DNA from: Trissonchulus latispiculum | Lineage: Eukaryota > Nematoda > Enoplea > Enoplida > Ironidae | Direction: 5' to 3' | Length of the DNA stretch: 64,000 nucleotides | NCBI GenBank assembly: GCA_030248195.1 | Contig: JASAND010013629.1 | Location: 58,897 to 122,896, forward strand | The notes under the pieces: generated by a model | What the model was told of the DNA's origin: nothing | Database searches by the model: none | What the model saw: the letters and a program-made list of their open reading frames with translations, nothing else | Position numbers and translations under genes: made by a program | Shown here: in pieces, positions 21,814-34,200 of the stretch | Numbering within the stretch: position 1 is the stretch's first letter | How the letters are laid out: each line of letters begins with the position of its first letter

Positions 21814-22893
21814 TTGATTTGTTTCGATTCGGTCTCACATGTTAAACTCATGAGCAAACTTGCTGCATATGGAGTAAGGGGACTAGCTTTGAAATGGCTG
21901 TATGCATTTTTGAGCGGAAGAACTCAGTTTGTGAAAGTGAATGGAGTCTTATCTGTGGTGGGTGAGGTTATAAGTGGGGTCCCCCAGGGTAGTGTTCTGG
22001 GACCAGTACTTTTTCTGATGTACATAAATGATCTCCCTGACGTTGTTTCCAAATCAGGTATAAAAATATTTGCTGACGACACTAAAATTTATTTTTCGGG
22101 TACTTCGCTCAATGATTTTGCTAGCTTTGTAGTTGATTGTGCTAGTATTTTTGATTGGGCTGATAAAAATCAACTCTCGATAGCTTTTCAGAAAAGTATG
22201 CTTTTGGAAATTGGAGTCCCGTATATTATTAGCGATTTTGAAGTAAATGAATACAAGATACCAAAAACGGATATAGTAAAAGATCTTGGCGTCTATATAA
22301 CACCGGATTTGAAGTTTTCTACACATTGTGACAAAATTTGTGCAAAGGCCTACCAGAAAACTGCTCTCATTTTTAAGTCGTTTTGGTGTCGAGACTTAAA
22401 GTTTTTAGTAGCCATGTTCTCCCTGTACGTAAGACCAATTTTGGAATACAACTGTTGCGTTTGGTCTCCCTATCTAAAAAAAGACATAGCCAAGTTGGAA
22501 TTAGTTCAGCGTAGATTCACCAAACGAATCCCTCACATTCGGAAACTTTGCTATAAGGACCGTCTTAAATTGACGGGTCTAGAGCTGTTAGAGAGTCGGA
22601 GATTAAAAGCAGATCTTGCTCAAACCTATAAAATAATCCATCAACTGGATACTGTGAATTCAGCGGATTTCTTCACATATGCGGTGATTTCGGGTACTAG
22701 AGGTCATCCCCTGAAACTTTTAGCCGACAAAACTAAGCTAGACTGCAGGAAGCACTTTTTCTCAAACAGGGTAGTGCCAATCTGGAATACTCTGGAAAGT
22801 GAAGTTGTAACCGCCCCAGACATCTTCGTTTTTAAAAAGCTTTTGGATAAGGTTGATCTTAGCCGTTTTCTTAGGTACGATTTTGATCAGTAG
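21814..22893 (+). pseudogene. Non-LTR retrotransposon reverse transcriptase, C-terminal 359 codons
   Basis: The frame begins at RT motif A (F-D-S-V-S-H, keeping the first catalytic Asp), continues with G-V-P-Q-G-S-V-L-G-P (motif B) and F-A-D-D-T-K-I-Y (motif C, catalytic Asp pair), then a thumb and the C-terminal region with the W-N-x-L-E and F-K-x-x-L-D-K pattern typical of CR1/jockey-like proteins. There is no native start: the open frame begins at a TTG just inside the adjoining palindrome. The frame is intact to its TAG, so the copy is young or well sequenced, but it lacks the endonuclease and most of the fingers and cannot act alone. Confidence 0.8.
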
Positions 22894-23160
22894 GTGTATA
22901 TGCATGTATTATATATATATATGTACTGGCGACATTCAAAATCAGCATTTTTAGTGTGAGTATTATGCAGTTAGTACGTAGATGTATATATATACTTATG
23001 GACGTGTTATATACGTATAAGTTGATGTTTCTGTAGTGTTGGTGCATGCAGAATCTTGTATGTCACCTATTTGGCTATTCTGTGACTATGTCTTTACTGC
23101 AATCAGTTCCGTGTGCCTGACTTGCATAACCTATGTTAGCCAAATAAAACGGTTTCATTC
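21815..23160 (+). mobile_element. 5'-truncated CR1/jockey-like LINE
   Basis: The element retains the last 355 or so codons of the RT protein plus a 3' UTR of about 265 bp ending AATAAAACGGTTTCATTC and an ATTC-type tail. The endonuclease and the N-terminal part of RT are missing. A second, partial copy at 39,376-40,360 is part of the segmental duplication, not an independent insertion. Confidence 0.75.
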
Positions 23161-24365
23161 ATTTACCCTAGGGGCAACTTCTCAGCCAAATCGGAGGCAA
23201 AAATTTTTTCGAACCATAAGGGGGGGACCAAGGCAAAATTTTTGTCCCCCCCATCTTTATAAGTACCAATTTTTCTGGGTTCGCCGGTTTTTTGTCTTTT
23301 TTAAATTTGGACCACCAACGCCCCATCTCCGACAGGAGGTTATACTATTTATATACCTAGTACATCAATGATCACAGTGGCTTCCTTTGGTTGCTGCTTG
23401 TTTCGAAAAATGTTTTTTTGAATGTTTAGGGTTTGGTGTACGACATGTCTCAAGGAACCGGATACAAGGTTAGGACGATATTTTGTGCATTATAAACGCA
23501 ATACAACAACGAAAACATGCAATGGGAGTGGTCTCAGAGGTCTAGAAGACGATATAGTTCATTTTATGGCAAAACCAGCAGTTTTTACAAAATGTTTGCG
23601 CCACCGGCGCGATAATTTGCTTCTTATATATAAGAGTTCAATATCTAATGTATGGATATATCATGATTTTTAGGAAAAAACGCTTATATACTTTTTCAAT
23701 TTCAAGGAGATTTTATAGAGAGTTATTTTTATGGGGGCATCCTAGCTAGTAGGGGAAGATTTTTTGCAAAGATTTTAGTTGGATATTTTTCGCTGTATAC
23801 ATATACGTATTTTGCAAGAAGAATGTTAAAACTTTTAAAAAATGACTGGATTTAAAAAAATGACATTTTGACATTAAAGTTATTGGCCGGTGGGCACGCT
23901 ATCGTAAAAGTTTTGCAAATGTACGTATTGGTTTGCAGCGTACGAATTTGTTGTTGTTGTTTGCTGCATTATACGTCACAATGTGATGATCATCACCCGA
24001 AGGTGCAAAGTGTTAGTCAGGAATTTGTTTGATAAACTTGATTTTATACATATATATCTATATTATATATATACGTACGTACGTACATATTTATTTTATG
24101 TCATAGTTATGAGTTATGACACCCAAATTCGTCATGCGTTCCAAAGATTTTTAAGTTTCTCTGTGTTTTAGTTTTGCAATCTGCTGGGCACGGTTTATCA
24201 TCGAGGCAATCTTCTGTTCACTCACGACGGCAACAATCTGATAAGTCCTGTTGGCAATCGTATTTCCATCTACAATTTAAGAGAGTAAGCAAATGCTAGT
24301 TTCTACATACGTATCGTATATATACGTACATACAAGGGCGGGCATGTCTACCGTATATATATATA

Positions 24366-24420
24366 TCAGGGGCGCACCCAAGGGGGGGGCGGGGGGGGGC
24401 GCCCCCCCCCCCTGTCAGGT
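24366..24420. repeat. Transposon end CAGGGGCGCACCCAAG with G/C palindrome
   Basis: A CAGGGGCGCACCCAAG terminus follows a TA repeat and runs into a G8-C-G9-C-G-C11-like palindrome. The related end CAGTGGCGCACCCAGAG is seen on the minus strand at about 25,405-25,430. Together they bracket a roughly 1.05-kb non-coding element with hAT-like end sequences. Copies exist in B (about 38,690-38,725) and C (41,574-41,625). Confidence 0.5.
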
Positions 24421-25443
24421 TTCGAAGGTCAGGAAAATTAAGATGCAGAAAGGAGGAAAAGCAGGAAAAACAAAAATTTTCGCGCCTGCGGCGCGAATTA
24501 ACCATTCCTGGTGTGTTTTGAGGGTAGCATACGGGATGGAGTGTGTTGGCTGACTTTCAATTATGTAGACGTTTCTTTCTGCTTACGCTTGAGTTATAAT
24601 ATAGACATTAACCGCTAACGTTTTCAAATCATGGATTTTCTGCATTTGATTGTGCATATTAGCGATCAATTTCTTCTAAAATATTTGGGCTTGACTCACT
24701 GTATAATAGAAATTCGCAGCGTCTATACCAAAAATGACAGAAAAATTAAAATTTTAACTGCAAAATCAAAAATTTTCTTGAGCTTAAGTTTCGAATAGGC
24801 AGATTATATATCGGATATCCGTATAATATGTTAACGTAAAATAGGCGGATAATCCGACATAAAAGAATATCAGGTCCCCACCACTTGTGCGTATGTACAC
24901 CTCTTTTACAAATGCATACACAAATGCTCAGTCAAATTTTGATTCCGCTTTCCACAAAATGGCTCTAAAAATTTCCAAACTGGTGCAACTTTTTAAAAAG
25001 AGCTCTAGCTTGTAGCTGGGGGCTGCCGCCCCAGACCTCCGTAATTATAGCTACGTTGCGTTGCTTAGTTTGAATTTTATTAACTTGAGTTATACATATA
25101 CCTTATCTGGTGAAACCATGGCACCAGCCAGAAGACAACGAAGATAATTTGAAACAGCAAAAAGTGGTCAGAAAAAATTGCTTTCATGTCTAGAATGCAA
25201 AAAATTCTAAACTTATGGGGGGCTGCGCCCCCCAGACCCCCTGCTTTCATGTTTATATGAATGTTTATTATATTTAGCTACCTCAATCAATGAAACCGAC
25301 TGCTACATGTTTGTTCTCAAAGTGAAACTTGTATGTATATAAAACATGTGTAGAAATAAATAAATTTGAAAAAAATTTCAACTTTGGTGCCGCCCCCCCT
25401 GTCAGAAAACTCTGGGTGCGCCACTGATATATACGTATAAAAT

Positions 25444-25815
25444 ATATCAGGCACTGGCGGATCCAGGATTTGGTGACGGGGGGGCGGTAAAATTTCTCCA
25501 GCGAGGGGTCTGGGGGGGGCGGAGCCCCCCAGAAGTTGAAGAAATTTTTTGTGTTTGAAATCGGTCTTCGGATCTTTAATTCTTTTCATACTGAAGAACT
25601 GAGAAAAATTTTGACATTTTTATTCAAAAATGGTAATTTTCTCCAAAAAATCGGATGCATTTCAAGCTTTTTCTTCATAAATGCAATAAATATGCGGTTA
25701 AAAAGTAGAAAATTGGCGCCGACGGCGTGAAATTTTTTCGTTTTTTGCCCTTTTCCCTCTTGCTCTCCTTAATTTTTCCTACATACCTTCTTATCGCGAC
25801 GGAGATGCCCCTGAT
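25444..25815. mobile_element. Small element with CACTGGCGGATCCAGG end
   Basis: The left end CACTGGCGGATCCAGGATTT is a widespread invertebrate hAT-like terminus. The interior has a GGGGGGCGGAGCCCCCC hairpin at 25,512-25,530 followed by AGAAGTTGAAGAAA, and a GGCGCC-GAC-GGCGTG hairpin at 25,714-25,729. The right end near GCCCCTGATATCAG is less certain. C carries a copy at about 42,655-43,045. Confidence 0.5.
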
Positions 25816-25884
25816 ATCAGGGTATTTTTAGCGTTTTTTCGGTTTTTTAGCTTATTTTACACGTAGAAAAGCAAAAATTTCTCA

Positions 25885-26112
25885 AAAATGCCAGGATTTA
25901 CATGTAAGCTTAGCCGTTTTTACGAAAAAATCTTCGGCGAAGGCGAAGCCGAAAAATTTTTGAAAATTTGCCTGTTTTTTGGCAAAAATTTGGGCCCCCA
26001 AAAATCCCAGGGGGAGGAAGCAACAATCCCGGGAGTGGGCGATTTCGGGGGGAAGGCATTTTCGGGGGGGGAAGGTTGATTTCGGGGGGTTGCCGGTAAA
26101 AAATACTCTGAT
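25885..26112. repeat. Dispersed repeat shared with 54.9 kb
   Basis: Landmarks are TTTTTACGAAAAAATCTTCGG, GGGCCCCCAAAAAT, and TTTCGGGGGG runs ending near AAAAATACTCTGATAT. Copies lie in B (about 37,000-37,250, inverted) and C (43,107-43,338). A separate, interrupted member lies at 54,880-55,530. Confidence 0.55.
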
Positions 26113-26390
26113 ATACATGCTCCTTTTTTTGGATTGATCAAAGGAGACTTCATCAACATTTCAGTTCAAAAGTGTGAAAATTTTGCTAGTTCACCGTTTA
26201 GTCTATCCAGTGTGCTGTTCCTTAGGCAGGTCTTCAGAAATTTTGCCAGAGCCCTCTATGTGATTCTTGTCTCCATCGGATTCTCGGTGCTGGATTCCGT
26301 GTTCGGTTGCTTCCATCCTATTTTTTGCAGTTAAATTTTATTTACTTTTACGACTTTTGCATGCGATCAGTGCAGTATTTCTTAGGAGTA

Positions 26391-26457
26391 TATATATATA
26401 TATATATACGTATATATATATATATATACACATATATATACGTATATATATACATAT
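26391..26457. repeat. TA-rich microsatellite with ACGT interruptions
   Basis: Alternating TA with regularly placed ACGTAT interruptions. Copies at about 36,641-36,709 (B) and 43,612-43,678 (C) differ slightly in length. Confidence 0.8.
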
Positions 26458-27712
26458 AATTCATGGAACACATAAAACTTATTGTCAATCTCCGGCAGGC
26501 AGTGCCTGAAACTATTTGAAAATTTGGCTCTCTGAGCGAGTTTTTTCGATTTGGTACAAAAATGGTAACCCGTTTTCTTGGGGGAGGCGGGTCGTTTATA
26601 GGGGGCATGGGCCAGCGTTTTTTTCAAAATCGGATTTCATCAAATTTTCGTCATTTTTATTTTCTGAACGTCATTTTTATTTGTCCAACGTCAAAAATAC
26701 GTTTTTTCTAGAAATACAGTTTTGTTTTCATTTTGGGCTATATTAATAAATTTCTGTTTAATTTTTACCTTGTTGGTTTTGGTTGCTTAATATTTCACAC
26801 TGTATCGCAAGAATATACGTATATATTCTAACTTCGTACTTATCTGGTGTCTATGTGACATGACTTTAAGCATTAAAAATGAGAATAATCCAATACAATA
26901 CAATACAATACAAGTCTGGGGGGCGGAGTCCCCCAGAAGTTGAAGAAACTTCTTGCGTTTTAGATGAAATCATTCTTCAAATCTTTAATTGCTTTCATTT
27001 TGCAGAAACAAGGAAATTTTTAAAAATTTATACTTTTTGAGGGGAAAATAAGAATTTTTTGCTAAAATCGAATGACTTTTTAAGCTTTGTCTATCCAAAA
27101 ATCTGGTAAAAACTTTGGAAATATGCGTATGTATACGCGCTCGCGAAATTCTGTGGATATGCCTTTTTTCTGTTTTTCCTGTTTACTTTTCTTACATTCA
27201 AATCGCGACGACGGCCGACGGGGCTACATCCAGATCTATCCCTGGTAGTTTTTAGCATTTTTGCAATAAAAGTTCTTGAACATACTGGTACGTACGAATA
27301 TACGCTCTGATTCCATTTTTCCATCCAGTTGGACTACTACCATCTGATTCCATCTGAAGAGTAAGTTTTCAAAAAATATTCAGCGAAAATGATATGTGAG
27401 CAACGTGCATCAAAAATGCAATTGAAGGATGTAGCATGAAGTCTCGTAATCTATGGCTTTGTAATATAAAACTAATTGAGTTTTCAAACATCGTCGAAGT
27501 TTAACATAAACCACAAAGACAATATAGAGCGGGGGTGTAGCCCCCAAAATTTGAGAAATTTTTTGAAAAACCACTGTTAAAACATGATAGAAACTTTGCA
27601 TTCTTTTTTAATTTGAGTGCTACTTCCACATTTTGCCTTGGTCATTCTTTATTTTGGCGTCGTCAAAACTATTGTTCATTTCTGCAAACGACGCTATTTT
27701 TGACCAAAAAAC

Positions 27713-27859
27713 CTAGGCATTGGCATATCCAAGGAAGGGGTTTTAGGGGTTGAAACCCCCTCCTTTTGAGTTAAATTTTATCAATACTCCATTACAAAAC
27801 ATGCAAATGTTTGTCAAAACACTCTCCTTTTCAAAATCCTGGATACGCCCACGCCCCTG
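27713..27859. mobile_element. 147-bp MITE with hAT-like ends
   Basis: Ends read CTAGGCATTGGCATATCCAA on the left and, on the minus strand, CAGGGGCGTGGGCGTATCCA on the right. The interior has matching GGGGTTTTAGGGG / AACCCCC and short AT-rich sequence. It lies just upstream of exon e2 in each copy (C: about 44,940-45,090). Target duplication is not clear. Confidence 0.5.
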
Positions 27860-30269
27860 ATAGGGGGGGGGGGTCACAGTAGAATAAGCCCAGCTGGCCA
27901 TTATATGTGTATCAAGTTATGTATGACTTTTCTCTTGTTTTAGTCACAGTTCCTATACGCTGCCTGTTGAATCTCAGTTTAACATAACGGTGCTGTCTCT
28001 AGATGCCAAAGGTCATAATCATTTTGCTGTCAATGAGCGTAAGTTGCCTTTTCTTATGAACACTTTTGTCAGTTTGCTCTGAGGGAAGTGGTCGGGGGTC
28101 CGATTCTGGTAAACAGCTCAATATTATGATTCAAAAAAGTATATATTAAGGGGGGCTTTGTTACATGAACAGTGCAACTAGTACACAATGTTATGTAGTA
28201 TTAGTTCTGATGTGAAATTTCTGGTTTGTCTCAAGTTTACAAATACTAAACAGTTTTTTACGAGCCGTAGTAGGAAAACATGGTTTTTTTCTCTTTTTTT
28301 AAGAATTTTTGTTATTGTTAAATGTTTTTTTAGTTTTTAACACTGTTTCAGACGGTGAAGGATTATTTGTCAGTCCGCACAGTCGACAGGTTTTGCATCG
28401 TCAGTGATTCAGCAAACCACTTCGTGTCGTAAATTCAGTCCAGGTAGTGGCAAGTGAAGTAGTCGGTGTTTCCTTTTACGACTTTTGTCTCGGCACATAA
28501 AAGGTGGGGGGCGACTCTCTGGCATAAAGCTTCCTACATCCAATGTAGATAACCCAGACGTCCGTCGGAGTTATTCACCTTGGTTGTCTTTAGTGGAGAG
28601 GCCTCGCGACAGCTCACCAGCTAGCGGGCGGGAAGTGGTTCTTAACGTACCTACCCACCTACCTACGACATCACGAGCCATCTGTACGGTTGGAAAAAGT
28701 GTTTGATGATCATAAAAAAGCATGACAAACCAGTCAAGCAACTACTGTCATACCCTGGATTATTGGTTCTTCAGTATATGTTTCATTGACAGTTGAAAAA
28801 CATTTGAATTGAAGCTAACTTTTTCCGATTCAAAAACTTTACAGCTAAATTTTATGTAAGTTTTCTGACCATTTTAATTGAAGGGAACCTGCAATTTCAA
28901 GAATTTTAATTCTGAACCAGCTCAAGAACGTTGGTTGAATAAATTATTGCCAGGTGGATTAAGCAGATTAAAATTAATCTTTAAAGAAACAACCAGCTTT
29001 TAACCAGGTTGAATTGTGATTGTGAACTGCTGCGCTGCCGTTTTAGTCTGAAATGATAAAATAAAAAACAAAAATTAGTTTTCAGTTGTTTTGTCTAAAA
29101 AGAACCGAGATAGAGTCTGAAGCTCAACCTCAATTATTCCCTGTCCCTGTTTTCATTTGTCTAACTGAAATACAACTTTAGAGTTGCTGAACTTTTTGAT
29201 TTCAGATTTTTATTTGATTTTTTTGCTGCAGATATTTTGCGGTCTGTCGGGATCATGATGTTCAGGTGTTTCGCAGTCCGTCTGATGGTGCCCCCGTTGG
29301 CTGGGCCAGCCGCTACGGAAACGGATGGTCCTCCCGGCTCCAGCGGTATGGCTCGAACCCGTTCTATTTGGAGGCGACCTATCATGTGGCTCAGGGATAC
29401 CACTTCCCTGACTGGAGTTGCGACTCTAGGTATACCGGGGGGTCGGGGGGGGGGGGTGAGGGTTGGGGATGCTAGGATAGATTCTCCAATTTTCAGTTTT
29501 GTATTCTTATCGTAGGGGCGTACATTAAAGTAGGCTGTTGTCTAATACAGAAAGAAATTGTGACTAGCCTACGTCTGTCCTGTAAAGTCCAATTAAGGCA
29601 AAGTCCGGACGAGACATTTGGAGGCGGGGGAACAAGCTGAAAATTTTCTAAAAGTATATACGCATATTGGGTGCTATTCGCAGATAATGCATAGAGCTCA
29701 ACGAGGTCTTGGATTAAATATAATTATAACTTATGCAGCTGCTGTCCAACTTCGAGAAATCGACAAAACTGTCCTGAAAGGAAATGTCGAAGCCTTTGAA
29801 GCGGGGTACAGTCCCGGCTAACTTCTACGCACCCATATGCGCTCGCAGTTTGCTCGCAATCCGGTCGCAGCTGTTTTTGTTGTTACTGTTCGTTTGATCT
29901 TTGCGTCACAATTTGCTATATGCGTGCAGATGTGTAGTCAACTGGCTAACTTCTATAGAAAAGTTCAGTCAAAGGTTTTTGCATAATCCTATATCAAAAC
30001 CTTCAATCAAAGAACATAGCCGTAGCCATAAGCTTAAGCACAATGTTATCGCTGAAAAACTGCTGGCAAAAACTAGACAGCAAAATAACTGAAACGCGAG
30101 CAGGTCGCGAGCAAGTCTCGACCAGCATGCTTAACTTCTAGCCGGGACTGTAGTGTATGATGCTGGAACGCCGAAAGAACTTATTTTGGAAAGCTTCACC
30201 AAATATCGGCTTGATTTGAGCCGTCAACCAGGGATACGTGCCTAAAAAGGAATTACCACCTTAACCATA

Positions 30270-30705
30270 CATTAACATAGGGTCGGGTCCTGGTGGGCTT
30301 GTCCCCAAAAAATTTTGAGGGGGCTTGTACCTTGAACAAATATTTCAGGGGGTTTAAAATTCTCAAGAAAAATTTGTAAAATTGATCGAAAAATTAACGC
30401 AAATTTTATTAAAATTAGCAATTTTTTTGTCAAAATTTGCAAAAATCTTCAATGTTTAGAAAAATTTCAAAATTTTGCCCAATTGTCTCGAAACATTAAG
30501 CATTTTAGCTAAAATATTTCCTGGCGGAGCTGGAAATTTTGAAATTTTACTGTAAAAACTAATTTTTTTCCGGCCGTTTTTGGTTACCCATTGGCCATTT
30601 TTTCGTTACCCCCTGTCCCCGAGGGCGATAGGGCTTGTACCTTGTCCGGGTTGGGGGGGGGGGGCCGGACCCCCCCAGACCCCCCGCGTTAACCTATGAG
30701 TCCTT
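30270..30705. repeat. CATAGG-ended element in the e4-e5 intron
   Basis: Ends are ACATAGGGTCGGGTCC on the left and, on the minus strand, CATAGGTTAACGCGGGG on the right. It contains repeated GGGCTTGTACCTTG and a CGGAG-centred hairpin. It shares style and end bases with the CATAGGTGT elements at 12-21 kb. Copies are in B (about 32,550-32,955) and C (47,512-47,940). Confidence 0.5.
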
Positions 30706-31250
30706 AACGGATCTAAAGGATGCTGCCGTTTAGTTGAGTCTGTGCTCAACATTTTATAGTAGATTTTATACTATTTATTGCTGGTTTTTGTTTAGACTGT
30801 TTACGGTTGGTGCGGCGATAAGATCAGTCGTGTCTGTGGTGCCCCAACGCTATAGGAATGTCTACATCTGTACGGTGGGTGCCGGGGGACATACGGCCCC
30901 GATTATGGGAAGCTTTTTCACACTGGACAGTTATGATGTATGTGTGCCGTAAATGTTGTTCAGAATACAGCGCATTGAATTTAAAAACAGCTTATACCTG
31001 TTAAGTCAGCATCGCTTAAGGTTTAGGCTTTGGTTAAGAATTTTGTCCAAATTTGTAATCGTTTTTAAATTCTGGAAGTTTGGTTTGGTCTGTTGAAAAC
31101 GTGCCTATGAATGAATAAGATGAGAATGTTTCTGAGAGATTGTATTGATGACTACTGCTTTTGTAAATTATGGTCTCCTATTATGGTTATTCCGAGTTGA
31201 GACGCATTTGGCAGGACGCAGATGTACATAAACTCCTATTTTAACCTTGG

Positions 31251-34200
31251 ATAAATAAATAGACAAAAACTTACACCACATAAAATTTTTCTAAACTATC
31301 TGAAAGTTATTGGTGCACCACTAACAGATGATTGAAATCGTTTTTTGAGTTTTTTTGTAGAATCTCCAATAGAATAACATCAGGTTAATTTTAAAGACGA
31401 CATTTATATTATTTTGAGATTAAACATGAAAAAAAGTTGCAGCGTAGCCCTTTAAAATACAAATTCTAATTCTCCAGGAAAGGTGATTTCGGCTGCTGGC
31501 CTTCGCATTAAAAGTAGGAATTTTCAGAAAGAGCGACACAGCCCAACCTTTAAAACTTTTATAGCATGTTATGGATCGGCAGTCACAGAGGACCACCTGC
31601 TGGTTCACTTGAGCGATTCCCGTTTCCCGTCATCCAGAAGGCCGGCCGTTTTCCGATCCTGATCTTCCGGTAGGGGATCAGATCTTCCAGCAAATCGCCG
31701 ATTTGACCTCAACGAACCAGAAATCCGCACGATCAACGGAAGAGCCATCTGAAACAAAGAGACAACAAAATGCCTGCGGTTCAGAAATTTCTGAAAACAT
31801 GCGAACATCTACGCTTAATATTTCGCCGGATTCTTTTAGAAGTTTCACTAAAAAAAGTAAATTATCACAATTTTGCCGATTTTTGGAGCAGTTTTTATCC
31901 GAAAGTAAAATTGTCATTTTTCAAATCAACGCCCTCATTCTGGGTTTCAAAATCTGCAAAACTAGAAAGTACTGTTGTGCCAGTAGTTAGTGTTATAAAG
32001 ATGGTTTGTTTATTCAAGGCAGCGAGAGTTTGCAGATTGAAAACTTCCGTGTTAAAGTCTCAACTCGGAATACCATAATAGGAGACCATAATTTACAAAA
32101 GCAGTAGTCAGTCAATACAATCTCTCAGAAACATTCTCATCTTATTCATTCATAGGCACGTTACAACAGACCAAACCAACTTCCAGAATTTTAAAACGAT
32201 TACAAATTTGACAAAATTTAACCAAAAGCCTAAATTTTAAAGGATGCTGACTTAACAGGTATAAGCTGTTTTTTAAATTCAATGCGCTGTATTCTGAACA
32301 ATATTTACGGCACACATAACAATAACTGTCCAGTGTGAAAAGCCCCATAATCAGCTCGCATGTCTCGGCACTACCGTACAGATGTAGACATTCCTATAGT
32401 GTTGGGCACCACAGACACGACTGATCTTGTTCTTAGCACCAACCGTAAACAGTCTAAACAAAATCAGTAATAAATAGTAGCAAATCTACTATAAAATGTT
32501 GAGCACAGACTCAACTAAACGGTAAGCATCCTAGATCTGTTGGGGCGACCCATAGGTTAACGCGGGGGGTTGGGGGGGTCCGCCCCCCCCCCCCCCAACC
32601 CGACACAGGTTTTGCCCGTACTCGTCGGTTGGGGCACGAAATGGTTAATAACCAAAAATGTCGGAGCCAAATTTCGGCAAAATTCTCAAAATTTCCGGCT
32701 CCGCCGGAATATTTTAAAGCAAATGCTTAATGTTCGAAGACAATTGGGCAAAATTTGAAATTTTTCTAAACATTGAAGATTTTTTTGCAAATTTTGACAA
32801 AAATTGCTAATTTTAATAAAAATTTGGTAAGTAATTTTTCGATCAATTTTACAAATTTTTTTCTTGAGGCAAATTTCCTGAAAATATTTGAAGTGTTTCA
32901 AATTTCTCAATTTTTTTGGGGACAGTTCACTTCCAGGACCCGACCCTACGTTAATGTACGGTTGGGTCTCGTGGTGCACCTTTTAGTATCGGCAACTGGT
33001 TGACGGCTCACCAAATCGCCGATATTTGGTGAAGCTTTCCAAAATGTTTTTCGCGTTCCAACATTCCGGCACTACAGTCCCATTTCCGGCTAGAAGTTAT
33101 AAGCTGCTGGTCGAGACTTTTTCCTCGCGACCTGCTGTGTTTCAGTTGTTTTTTGTTGCGAGTTCTAGTTTTTGCCAGTGACGTGCTTCAGCGATAACAT
33201 TGCGCTTTGGTGCCTATGGGTTACGGGCTATGTTCTTTGATTGAAATTGGGCTCACATAGATCATAAAAACCTTGACCGAACTTTTCATAGAAGTTAGCC
33301 AAAGTTGACTGCACAACATTCAAGTACGCATATGGAGCAACAAAGCACGCAAAGATCAACGAACAGTACAACAAAAACATAAGTAGGATTGCGAGCAAAC
33401 TGCGAGCGCATTTCAGGCGTGTTTCTAGCCGGACTAAAATTCCCGCTTCAAAACTTCGACATTTCTTTTCAGACAGTTCTACCGATTTCTCGAAGTTGGA
33501 CAGCAAAGATGCATAGTTATATTATATTCCCACTGAAAGACCTCGTTGATTTTATGCATATTCCCGCGAATGTTACAATATGCGTACTTTTCGTAAAAAT
33601 TTTCGAAAACGTTTTCCTTCGCCTCCAAACAAATTTGTCTGACTTGTTTTAGTGGATCTTTTTTTTGTTTAGACAGACGTATTGTCACAATTTCTTTCTC
33701 TGTATTAGACAACAGTCTACTCTTCCCTACGATAAGAATAACAAAAACTGAAAATTGGAGAATCTATCCATAAATTATCCCCAACCCCCCCCCCCCCCGA
33801 CTTCGGTACCTAGAAGTCAACTTCCAGTCCAGCAGAATATCCTTGAGCCACATGATAGTCGCCCAAATTCGGCAAACGGGCTCCGAGCTGAGCGGCCGCT
33901 GGAGCCGGGAGGACCATCCGCTTCTTGTAGCGAAGGGTCTCGTCAAACAGGGTGCCATCAGACGGACTGCGAAACACCTGAACATCATGTATCCCGACAG
34001 ACACATTTCGCAGAAAAATCAAATAAAAATCGGGAAATCAAAAAGTTCAGCAACTTCTAAAGTTGTTTTGTTGGAGCAAATGAAAACAGTATGTACAATT
34101 GAGGTTGAGCTTCAGACTCTATCTCGGTTCTTTTAGACAAAACAACTGAAAACTAATTTTTGTTTTTTATTTTTATCACTCAAAACGGTAGCGCAAATAA

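Larger units (their letters stand above)
21288..23272. repeat. Inverted arms of about 115 bp flanking a palindrome and a LINE
   Basis: The arms 21,288-21,407 and 23,161-23,272 are near-identical reverse complements (landmarks: TTATAAAGATGG, ACAAAAATTTTGCCTTGG, CCTTATGGTTCGAAAAA, GAGAAGTTGCC, CTAGGGTAAAT). Everything between them is the palindrome 21,403-21,812 plus the truncated LINE. The arrangement is that of long terminal inverted repeats, or of two opposite solo copies. Another partial copy lies near 12,125-12,175. Confidence 0.65.
24172..30937 (+). pseudogene. PWP2: PWP2 5' exons, copy A (damaged)
   Basis: Five exons homologous to the intact set in copy C: e1 24,172-24,284, e2 27,944-28,038, e3 28,352 to about 28,452, e4 29,232-29,429, e5 30,796-30,937. 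e1 and e2 are intact. e3 has an in-frame TGA at 28,405-28,407 and its donor GT is lost. e4 carries a +1 then -1 shift and later small deletions. e5 has a -1 and +1 pair. After e5 the sequence turns around into copy B. As assembled, A could not give a full PWP2 message unless splicing skipped e3 and joined across B. Whether the lesions are mutation or sequence error is open. Confidence 0.8.
22166..31260 (+). repeat. Segmental copy A (forward)
   Basis: This segment matches copy C (39,362-48,490) in the same orientation at about 97 percent by eye, with small indels making up much of the difference, and matches the reverse complement of copy B (31,251-39,371) over most of its length. It starts within the LINE and ends at ATAAATAAAT (31,251-31,260), where the sequence turns into copy B. 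Confidence 0.85.

Noticed and set aside
26348..26627. Tyr/Ile-rich small proteins over the TA repeat
   Set aside because: Microsatellite translation; they recur at the duplicated positions 36.7 and 43.6 kb.
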